Shown here one piece after another: positions 33,601 to 41,900 of a stretch of DNA of 64,000 bases. The stretch is from Pisaster brevispinus (taxonomy: Eukaryota; Echinodermata; Asteroidea; Forcipulatida; Asteriidae). Position 1 is the stretch's first letter, and each line of letters opens with the position of its first letter. Where the stretch lies: assembly GCA_023634235.1 (NCBI GenBank), contig JAMKCF010000013.1:16369705-16433704 (forward strand). The letters are read 5' to 3'. A program made the translations under genes and the position numbers. The notes beneath the pieces are model-generated. The model had not been told where the DNA came from, did no database searches, and worked only from the letters and a program-made list of their open reading frames with translations.

Positions 33601-35298
33601 AATGACCTAGGTCACTTGGGCTTTGAGAGGACGATAGATATGATCAGGAGCAGATTCTTTTGGCCCAAGATGGCAGAAGAAGTAAAGAAATGGTGTGAGC
33701 AGTGCAAACGATGTTGTCTGCGTAAAACCAGACCCAGCAAGATGACGAGAGTTCCACTGGTTAGCATCAATACAACAGAGCCACTAGAATTAATCTGCAT
33801 AGACTTCCTTAAGCTTGAGAAGTCTAAAGGAGGATTCGAAAACATCCTAGTTATCACCGACCATTTCACTAAATATGCACAAGCTCATCCAACACGTGAC
33901 CAGAAAGCATTAACCGTCGCCAAAATTCTGTGGAAAGATTTTATTCAGCACTACGGATTTCCTGTGCGAATTCATGCAGACCAAGGCCGGAATTTCGAGA
34001 GCAATCTAATAAAAGAGCTCTGCAAAGTCTGCGGCGTTAAGAAAAGTCGTACCACGCCATACCATCCTCAAGGAAACGGGCAGACAGAACGGTTCAATCA
34101 CACACTGTTAAACATGCTTGGCACATTAGAAACCAACCAGAAACAGGATTGGAAACAGCATGTAGGTGCAATGACGCACGCGTATAATGCTACCCGTCAC
34201 GAGTCTACAGGCTATGCTCCCTTTCTACTCATGTTCGGACGTCATCCAAACCTCCCCATAGACTTGATGTTTGGACTTAATCCCAGCGATAACGAAGACC
34301 CACCATCCTACGATGATTTTGTAATCAAGCTAAGAGACAACCTACAATCCGCCTACAAAATCGCAAATGAAGTCAAAGAGAAAGCCAAGTCGAAACAAAA
34401 ACGTCTTTACGACAGAAACACAACAGAGGCAAGCCTTCGTCAAGGTGACCGAGTGCTTGTACAGCACAAACACGTAGTGGGAACTCAGAAGTTGGCAGAT
34501 AGATGGGAGCCCCACCCATACGTAGTGGTATCTAAACAGCCAAATCTGCCAGTATATGTAGTCTGTTCACTGAACGATGGTAAAGAACGAACACTACACC
34601 GTAACCTTCTTACCCCATGCATGTTTTTACCAGTAGAAATGCAATCTCCTTCAAAAGAAGATGACGCAGTCAAAGAAAAATCTCCTTCAAAAGAAGATGA
34701 CGCAGTCAAAGAAACATTTACTTCAAAAGAAGAAAGCGCGATAGAAGAAGACAAACCAGCAAGTCCAAACAGAGACCGGCAAATTACAGAGGAACACATT
34801 TCAAGTGACGAAGAGGGGGACATATCATTTATCCCTGTAATTATGCAGCCAAATAATACAAGAAACAGTCACTCAGAAATACAATCAGTGGACGAAAATG
34901 AAACGTCCATTAACTATCTCCTACCTGAGTTAAGTACAACACAAACCACTTACATGGATACACTAAAATCTTCATCAAAGTCCTCAAAAGAAAATCTAAC
35001 GTCGGTATCATCGGTTCATCGTCCAGAAACAGAGATTTCCACTGACACAGAAACAACAAAAGAGGAACCCGAACTACTTCTACGTCAGTCAACCAGACTC
35101 ATTAAACCAGTTGAAAGGCTGAAGTATGATTATCTTGGACAGACAAAATTACATAGAATAAGAGATGAAGATGAAGTGAAACAGCTCCAATCAAAGCTAC
35201 TGGCTGGAAAGAAATTGTTGGCAAAATGGAAGAGCCCAAAAATGACTGCAAGAAGAAAAATGGCCAGCATGAGATTTTTCCTTCAAGAACATACCTAA
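30571..35298 (+). CDS. pol: Pol polyprotein: protease, reverse transcriptase, RNase H, integrase
   Basis: The frame is open from 30499 and lies -1 to gag, with about 190 bp overlap, so it is probably made as Gag-Pol by -1 frameshifting. Residues are counted from 30571 (a TTG); the first ATG is codon 4. Retropepsin: ALIDSGS with D80 and VLIGTNVI near 155-162. A beta-rich linker lies near 210-305. Reverse transcriptase is at about 405-670: D508 in TTLDLTSGYW and catalytic YLDD at 570-573. RNase H: D736 (LQTDASG), E777, D803 (TDNNP), ending ADALSR at 850. Integrase: H1010, H1015, C1042, C1045 zinc site; catalytic D1078, D1137, E1173 (35 residues between the last two); GPY-like module from K1307 with W1312 and Y1317. 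There is no chromodomain. The acidic Ser-rich tail ends with a basic STRLIKPVERL motif. All catalytic residues are present and no stop interrupts it. It copies the RNA genome and integrates the cDNA. Confidence 0.95.
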   Translation: MPQMWTRWTHSQRLSQHAVKLPRPTAEGQAVRGPEIPSPIENKSAKSLHSHTTPNYQQLIGPNNEDIVDINGKNFTALIDSGSQITSITEDLWKTHPSLQNLILSEVNVSIEGASGQKVPYLGVVPISISIMGVTYTDVPAFVVPTDSYRKNVPVLIGTNVIRASRNDQCRARGQNYLQEVGGESNAWQTAYINTTDLDLGDPQGKIGYAKYVGQFPRVIPPGKEVDVICEAPPNPNGHTYTAIVEGFPQNVSYLRVGNIVADVYQNRRIPVRLCNITAKPITIRRNCKLAQVSSIIHVEYESPLKQQAHSQDRRDIANSADSLHPTNLHPSDLRHSSLHPTKLQQPTVGRSRNVRASEDFANIPSLDLSYAKLDNDKQREQLADLLHKHADVFSVNSLDYGCTSTIKHTIPLVDTQPFRLPHRRIPPMQYQAVREHLKCMEDSGAIRRSCSPYASPMVIVHKKDGSLRICIDYRQLNNRTVRDAFPLPRIEEALDALGNATFFTTLDLTSGYWQVEVEECDKAKTAFTTPMGLYECNRMPFGLQNAPATFQRLMLSCLGDKNYSTILLYLDDIIVFSSTFEEHLERLDQVFSCLHQHGLKVKPSKCHLLQQEVKYLGHIVSAKGISADPEKISQVSGWQTPSNRKELQRFLGFTGYYRRFIKGYSDIVSPLYKLTSGEPRRKKRGSQIKKRHNPPPPFIWTTQHQQAMDTLTFHLTSAPILAYADFTTPFILQTDASGVGLGAVLSQIQNGTERVIAYVSRGLNPAESRYPAHKLEFLAMKWAVTDKLRDYLLGNSFTVLTDNNPLLYVTSSAKLDATGQRWVAALSQFNFTIKYKPGKNNAAADALSRKPQSEMTRSSIEFQREAVTIPAGSVQAICDGYPSTSQPFLESSNTVHCEVITRQAAKTTTKLQNTIEEGLPRVSKQELAIAQRDDPVISRVLFFVDQHLRPTKSERVRESPECSIYFRQWERLIIQDSILYRQRKTPDGKTLLQLILPQQFQALAMTSLHNDLGHLGFERTIDMIRSRFFWPKMAEEVKKWCEQCKRCCLRKTRPSKMTRVPLVSINTTEPLELICIDFLKLEKSKGGFENILVITDHFTKYAQAHPTRDQKALTVAKILWKDFIQHYGFPVRIHADQGRNFESNLIKELCKVCGVKKSRTTPYHPQGNGQTERFNHTLLNMLGTLETNQKQDWKQHVGAMTHAYNATRHESTGYAPFLLMFGRHPNLPIDLMFGLNPSDNEDPPSYDDFVIKLRDNLQSAYKIANEVKEKAKSKQKRLYDRNTTEASLRQGDRVLVQHKHVVGTQKLADRWEPHPYVVVSKQPNLPVYVVCSLNDGKERTLHRNLLTPCMFLPVEMQSPSKEDDAVKEKSPSKEDDAVKETFTSKEESAIEEDKPASPNRDRQITEEHISSDEEGDISFIPVIMQPNNTRNSHSEIQSVDENETSINYLLPELSTTQTTYMDTLKSSSKSSKENLTSVSSVHRPETEISTDTETTKEEPELLLRQSTRLIKPVERLKYDYLGQTKLHRIRDEDEVKQLQSKLLAGKKLLAKWKSPKMTARRKMASMRFFLQEHT
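31540..31605 (+). repeat. Short in-frame repeat between protease and reverse transcriptase
   Basis: Degenerate reiteration of CTCCATCCA-like units within pol. It encodes a Leu-His-Pro-rich stretch (LHPTNLHPSDL, then LHPTKL) from about residue 324. It lies in the linker before the reverse transcriptase domain, where length variation should be tolerated. Confidence 0.6.
34645..34752 (+). repeat. Three 36-bp in-frame repeats in the Pol tail
   Basis: Units at 34645-34680, 34681-34716 and a degenerate one at 34717-34752 encode SPSKEDDAVKEK, SPSKEDDAVKET and FTSKEESAIEED (residues 1359-1394). The first two units are almost identical in DNA. They form an acidic, probably disordered tail after the integrase GPY module. 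Confidence 0.92.
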
Positions 35299-35562
35299 CA
35301 ACTTTTTGCTCTTTCTATTTAATTTCCCCGCCACTCCACAGTTTTTTTTTTTTTTTTTACCAATATAAAGTTTGTCCAAGAATGACAATGGTCAAGGATG
35401 TTTAACTTGGTATTTAGCTATATTTAATTAATTATTGTTAAGAGGCTTCTCAACAGTTGAAACGAAGAAGTAGGTCAATAACTGTAACTTGTATTTTCTT
35501 TGAACATAATTTGGTTTATTACAAAATGTCGAGGTCGACATTTATTTCGAAAGGGAGAACAA
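35299..35562 (+). other. 3' untranslated segment of the element
   Basis: Non-coding sequence from the pol stop (TAA, 35296-35298) to the 3' LTR. It includes a run of 17 T (35342-35358) and, at its end, the polypurine tract. No env or other frame is present. Confidence 0.85.
35549..35562 (+). other. Polypurine tract (plus-strand primer)
   Basis: GAAAGGGAGAACAA immediately precedes the TGTGAC of the 3' LTR. A purine run at this place resists RNase H and primes plus-strand DNA synthesis in LTR retrotransposons. One C interrupts the run three bases before the LTR. Confidence 0.8.
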
Positions 35563-36299
35563 TGTGACGGTCATGAAACTATCTTGCGCATGCCCGCAAT
35601 CTATTTTTAGTAGCTTTATCTATTACGTAATACTACCAGAGTAGCGCCCTCAGCGATTTCATTTTCGCGGGCTATCAGTTCATAATATCCTTAGACGAAG
35701 ACCTAAGTGCATCATGTTTCTCTTCGTCAACAGGTAATTATGTTTTAACTTACTTATTGCTTACCTTTTGCATTAATATTGTTCAATCGAACAAGTACCA
35801 TCATATTCCGTATACCTTCATAGTCTAAGTTGTATATATTTTCTATTTAATCATTGATTTATTGACTCGTTTGCCATGGATACCGAAGAGACAAACGGAG
35901 AGTTAGCTTTATACCATTTTCATGTCCTTAAGACAACTTATGTATTCGTTATGTAAATTCCTCTTGGGACAATGCAGTCCCTTCGTTTACATTTACAACC
36001 TATTTATTAAACAAGCTCTGCTTAAGTTAATTGATAATTTCCGAGATGATTCTCAAGATGGCGGACGCCGCCCAGATTATGGCGCGAACCGCAGAGATAG
36101 TTGAAAGTTCAATTATTAGTATTATGTAACCTTTTATAAATATTATTGTATGAGTTCATAATATCCTTAGACGAAGACCTAAGTGCATCATGTTTCTCTT
36201 CGTCAACAGATCTTACTGTAAATAAACAACCAGCTTTGGAAACAAGTGTATAAGAACAGCCGTGTCAATTGTGAGATTTAATAAGTCAGAGGGGTCACA
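35563..36299 (+). repeat. 3' LTR (737 bp)
   Basis: Identical by eye to the 5' LTR, including every internal motif displaced by 8056 bp: TATAAATA at 36135-36142, AATAAA at 36221-36226, and 57-bp repeats at 35677-35733 and 36153-36209. It follows the purine-rich tract directly. It ends in GTCACA and is followed at once by satellite sequence GGACGCTGG, which is monomer position 65. Because LTRs are made identical at integration, the lack of differences implies little time since insertion. Its promoter reads outward into the right satellite block. Confidence 0.97.
36221..36226 (+). terminator. Polyadenylation signal used by the element (3' LTR)
   Basis: AATAAA in the 3' LTR with the same GT-rich downstream context as the 5' copy. 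This is the expected 3' end signal of the gag-pol transcript. Cleavage would be expected some 15-25 bp downstream, defining the R/U5 border. Confidence 0.7.
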
Positions 36300-38934
36300 G
36301 GACGCTGGCCTCGCTTACAAAATACTGACCTTAACGAAACTCACGGAAAAGAGAGCCCTTGAGACAGGCTTTCTAATGGTGTACAACTTGTAGAAATCCA
36401 GTAACATTCTGAGGGTGATTTGACCGTCCTTAGTTTGTCTTTGTTTCTTTGACAGCTCTGTGTACAAAATCCCATTAGGGATGCTTTTGAGGAGCGTTCG
36501 GAGTAGCCACACCTGCTGGTCATTTCCGAAATGAAGCTTGCCCTCCGCGACACTAAAAGTTTGATTTTCGGAAGCAGAAATATCCAAGGCAGAGTCAGGT
36601 ACAAATTTTTGTTTCTCTAGCATTTCTAGTTCATGAGTTATTTCCAAGTTTAGCACAGAATTTCTTTCGGACCTTTTTGTGCCGGCTTTTTCTCACTGGC
36701 AATGACGTAGGCGTGTAATACAGTGGAGTTTAGGGCAGCCCTACTTCCAGGATGCTGGCCTCGCCTACAAAATGGTGACCTTAACGAAACTCACGGAAGA
36801 GAGAGCCCTTGAGACAGGCTTTCTAATGGTGTACAACTTGTGAAAATCCAGTATCATTCTGAGGGTGATTTGACCGTCCTTAGTTTGTCTTTATTTCTTT
36901 GACAGCTCTGTGTACAAAAATCCCATTAGGGATGCTTTTGAGGAGCGTTGGGAGTAGCCCCACCTGCTGGTCATTTCCGGTATGAAGCTTGCCCTCCGCG
37001 ACCCTAAAAGTTTGATTTTCGGAAGCAGGGATATCCAAGGCAGAGTCAGGTACAAATTTTGTCTCTCTAGCATTTCTAGTTCATGAGTTATTTCCAAGCT
37101 TAGCACAGAATTTCTTTCGGACCTTTTTGTGCCGGCTTTTTCTCACTGGCGATGACGTAGGCGTGTAATACAGTGGAGTTTAGGGCAGCCCTACTTCCAG
37201 GACGCTGGCCTCGCCTAGAAAATACTGACCTTAATGAAACTCACGGAAGAGAGAGCCCTTGAGACAGGCTTTCTAATGGTGTACAACTTGTGAAAATCCA
37301 GTATCATTCTGAGGGTGATTTGACCGTCCTTAGTTTGTCTTTGTTTCTTTGACAGCTCTGTGTACAAAAATCCCATTAGGGATGCTTTTGAGGAGCGTTG
37401 GGAGTAGCCCCACCTGCTGGTCATTTCCGGTATGAAGCTTGCCCTCCGCGACCCTAAAAGTTTGATTTTCGGAAGCAGGGATATCCAAGGCAGAGTCGGG
37501 TACAAGTTTTGTCTCTCTAGCATTTCTAGTTCATGAGTTATTTCCAAGCTTAGCACAGAATTTCTTTCGGACCTTTTTGTGCCGGCTTTTTCTCACTGGC
37601 GATGACGTAGGCGAGTAATACAGTGGAGTTTCGGGCAGCCCTCTTTCCAGGACGCTGGTCTCGCTTACAAAATGATGACCTTAACGAAACTCACGGGAGA
37701 GAGAGCCCTTGAGACAGGCTTTCTAATGGTGTACAACTTGTGAAAATCCAGTATCATTCTGAGGGTGATTTGACCGTCCTTAGTTTGTCTTTGTTTCTTT
37801 GACAGCTCTGTGTACAAAAATCCCATTAGGGATGCTTTTGAAGAGCGTTTGGAGTAGCCCCACCTGCTGGTCATTTCCGGTATGAAGCTTGCCCTCCGCG
37901 ACCCTGAAAGTTTGATTTTCGGAAGCAGGGATATCCAAGGCAGAGTCAGGTACAAATTTTGTCTCTCTAGCATTTCTAGTTCATTAGTTATTTTCAAGCT
38001 TAGCACAGAATTTATTTCGGACCTTTTTGTGCCGGCTTTTTCTCACTGGCGATGACGTAGGCGTGTAATACAGTGGAGTTTCGGGCAGCCCTACTTCCAG
38101 GACACTGGTCTCGCCTACAAAATGCTGACCTTAACGAAACTCACGGAAAAGAGAGCCCTTGAGACAGGCTTTCTAATGGTGTACAACTTGTAGAAATCCA
38201 GTATCATTCTGAGGGTGATTTGACCGTCCTTAGTTTGTCTTTGTTTCTTTGACAGCTCTGTGTACAAAATCCCATTAGGGATGCTTTTGAGGAGCGTTCG
38301 GAGTAGCCACACCTGCTGGTCATTTCCGGTATGAAGCTTGCCCTCCGCGACCCTAAAAGTTTGATTTTCGGAAGCAGGGATATCCAAGGCAGAGTCAGGT
38401 ACAAATTTTGTCTCTCTAGCATTTCTAGTTCATGAGTTATTTCCAAGCTTAGCACAGAATTTCTTTCGGACCTTTTTGTGCCGGCTTTTTCTCACTGGCG
38501 ATGACGTAGGCGTGTAATACAGTGGAGTTTAGGGCAGCCCTACTTCCAGGACGCTGGCCTCGCCTAGAAAATACTGACCTTAATGAAACTCACGGAAGAG
38601 AGAGCCCTTGAGACAGGCTTTCTAATGGTGTACAACTTGTGAAAATCCAGTATCATTCTGAGGGTGATTTGACCGTCCTTAGTTTGTCTTTGTTTCTTTG
38701 ACAGCTCTGTGTACAAAAATCCCATTAGGGATGCTTTTGAGGAGCGTTCGGAGTAGCACCACCTGCTGGTCATTTCCGGTATGAAGCTTGCCCTCCGCGA
38801 CCCTAAAAGTTTGATTTTCGGAAGCAGAAATATCCAAGACAGAGTCAGGTACAAATTTTGTCTCTCTAGCATTTCTAGTTCATGAGTTATTTCCAAGCTT
38901 AGCACAGAATTTCTTTCGGACCTTTTTGTGCCGG

Positions 38935-41900
38935 CTTTTTCTCACTGGCAATGACGTAGGCGTGTAATACAGTGGAGTTTAGGGCAGCCCTACTTCCAGG
39001 ACGCTGGCCTCGCCTACAAAATGGTGACCTTAACGAAACTCACGGAAGAGAGAGCCCTTGAGACAGGCTTTCTAATGGTGTACAACTTGTGAAAATCCAG
39101 TATCATTCTGAGGGTGATTTGACCGTCCTTAGTTTGTCTTTATTTCTTTGACAGCTCTGTGTACAAAAATCCCATTAGGGATGCTTTTGAGGAGCGTTGG
39201 GAGTAGCCCCACCTGCTGGTCATTTCCGGTATGAAGCTTGCCCTCCGCGACCCTAAAAGTTTGATTTTCGGAAGCAGGGATATCCAAGGCAGAGTCGGGT
39301 ACAAATGTTTTCTCTCTAGCATTTCTAGTTCATGAGTTATTTCCAAGCTTAGCACAGAATTTATTTCGGACCTTTTTGTGCCGGCTTTTTCTCACTGGCG
39401 ATGACGTAGGCGTGTAATATAGTGGAGTTTCGGGCAGCCCTACTTCCAGGACGCTGGTCTCGCTTACAAATTGGTGACCTTAACTAGACTCACATAAGAG
39501 AGAGCCCTTGAGACGGACTTTCTAATGGTGTACAACTTGTAGAAATCCAGTATCATTCTGAGGGTGATTTGACCGTCCTTAGTTTGTCTTTGTTTCTTTG
39601 ACAGCTCTGTGTACAAAAATCCCATTAGGGATGCTTTTGAGGAGCGTTGGGAGTAGCCCCACCTGCTGGTCATTTCCGGTATGAAGCTTGCCCTCCGCGA
39701 CCCTAAAAGTTTAATTTACGGAAGCAGAAATATCCAAGGCAGAGTCAGGTACAAATTTTGTCTCTCTAGCATTTCTAGTTCATGAGTTATTTCCAAGCTT
39801 AGCACAGAATTTCTTTCGGACCTTTTTGTGCCGGCTTTTTCTCACTGGCTATGACGTAGGCGTGTAATACAGTGGAGTTTAGGGCAGCCCTACTTCCAGG
39901 ACGCTGGCCTCGCCTACAAAATGGTGACCTTAACGAAACTCACGGAATAGAGAGCCCTTGAGACAGGCTTTCTAATGGTGTACAACTTTTGAAAATCCAG
40001 TATCATTCTGAGGGTGATTTGACCGTCCTTAGTTTGTCTTTGTTTCTTTGATAGCTCTGTGTACAAAAATCCCATTAGGGATGCTTTTGAGGAGCGTTCG
40101 GAGTAGCCCCACCTGCTGGTCATTTCCGGTATGAAGCTTGCCCTCCGCGACCCTAAAAAGTTGATTTTCGGAAGCAGGGATATCCAAGGCAGAGTCAGGT
40201 ACAAATGTTTTCTCTCTAGCATTTCTAGTTCATGAGTTATTTCCAAGCTTAGCACAGAATTTCTTTCGGACCTTTTTGTGCCGGCTTTTTCTCACTGGCG
40301 ATGACGTAGGCGTGTAATACAGTGGAGTTTCGGGCAGCCCTACTTCCAGGACGCTGGTCTCGCTTACAAATTGGTGACCTTAACTAGACTCACATAAGAG
40401 AGAGCCCTTGAGACGGGCTTTCTAATGGTGTACAACTTGTAGAAATCCAGTATCATTCTGAGGGTGATTTGACCGTCCTTAGTTTGTCTTTGTTTCTTTG
40501 ACAGCTCTGTGTACAAAAATCCCATTAGGGATGCTTTTGAGGAGCGTTGGGAGTAGCCCCACCTGCTGGTCATTTCCGGTATGAAGCTTGCCCTCCGCGA
40601 CCCTAAAAGTTTGATTTTCGGAAGCAGGGATATCCAAGGCAGAGTCAGGTACAAATTTTGTCTCTCTAGCATTTCTAGTTCATAAGTTATTTCCAAGCTT
40701 AGCACAGAATTTATTTCGGACCTTTTTGTGCCGGCTTTTTCTCACTGGCAATGACGTAGGCGTGTAATACAGTGGAGTTTAGGGCAGCCCTACTTCCAGG
40801 ACGCTGGCCTCGCCTACAAAATGGTGACCTTAACGAAACTCACGGAAGAGAGAGCCCTTGAGACAGGCTTTCTAATGGTGTACAACTTGTGAAAATCCAG
40901 TATCATTCTGAGGGTGATTTGACCGTCCTTAGTTTGTCTTTATTTCTTTGACAGCTCTGTGTACAAAAATCCCATTAGGGATGCTTTTGAGGAGCGTTGG
41001 GAGTAGCCCCACCTGCTGGTCATTTCCGGTATGAAGCTTGCCCTCCGCGACCCTAAAAGTTTGATTTTCGGAAGCAGGGATATCCAAGGCAGAGTCGGGT
41101 ACAAATGTTTTCTCTCTAGCATTTCTAGTTCATGAGTTATTTCCAAGCTTAGCACAGAATTTATTTCGGACCTTTTTGTGCCGGCTTTTTCTCACTGGCG
41201 ATGACGTAGGCGTGTAATATAGTGGAGTTTCGGGCAGCCCTACTTCCAGGACGCTGGTCTCGCTTACAAATTGGTGACCTTAACTAGACTCACATAAGAG
41301 AGAGCCCTTGAGACGGACTTTCTAATGGTGTACAACTTGTAGAAATCCAGTATCATTCTGAGGGTGATTTGACCGTCCTTAGTTTGTCTTTGTTTCTTTG
41401 ACAGCTCTGTGTACAAAAATCCCATTAGGGATGCTTTTGAGGAGCGTTGGGAGTAGCCCCACCTGCTGGTCATTTCCGGTATGAAGCTTGCCCTCCGCGA
41501 CCCTAAAAGTTTAATTTACGGAAGCAGAAATATCCAAGGCAGAGTCAGGTACAAATTTTGTCTCTCTAGCATTTCTAGTTCATGAGTTATTTCCAAGCTT
41601 AGCACAGAATTTCTTTCGGACCTTTTTGTGCCGGCTTTTTCTCACTGGCTATGACGTAGGCGTGTAATACAGTGGAGTTTAGGGCAGCCCTACTTCCAGG
41701 ACGCTGGCCTCGCCTACAAAATGGTGACCTTAACGAAACTCACGGAATAGAGAGCCCTTGAGACAGGCTTTCTAATGGTGTACAACTTTTGAAAATCCAG
41801 TATCATTCTGAGGGTGATTTGACCGTCCTTAGTTTGTCTTTGTTTCTTTGATAGCTCTGTGTACAAAAATCCCATTAGGGATGCTTTTGAGGAGCGTTCG

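Larger units (their letters stand above)
27507..36299 (+). mobile_element. Complete Ty3/gypsy LTR retrotransposon (8793 bp)
   Basis: The element is bounded by two 737-bp direct repeats starting TGTGAC and ending GTCACA, which are 6-bp perfect terminal inverted repeats with the standard TG...CA ends. Between them lie, in order, a primer-binding-site candidate, a 1-kb leader, gag, pol (protease, reverse transcriptase, RNase H, integrase) and a polypurine tract abutting the 3' LTR. The PR-RT-RH-IN order, the integrase DDE core with 35 residues between the second D and E, and the GPY-type C-terminal module place it in Ty3/gypsy (Metaviridae). There is no env-like frame. Both frames are open and the LTRs read as identical, so the copy is probably recent and possibly competent. 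It sits in the satellite on the same strand as the monomer orientation used here. Confidence 0.97.

Noticed and set aside
30846..35092. Other short frames on both strands within pol (for example 30883-31107, 33612-33869, 34485-34823)
   Set aside because: Shadows of the pol frame; none has a domain or an independent context.
34489..35298. Chromodomain at the integrase C-terminus
   Set aside because: After the GPY-like module the tail is acidic and Ser-rich with a basic STRLIKPVERL motif; no chromodomain aromatic pattern is visible.
35299..35562. Possible env gene or third frame downstream of pol
   Set aside because: Only 264 bp remain before the 3' LTR and no suitable frame exists, so the element is not an errantivirus-type retroelement with env.
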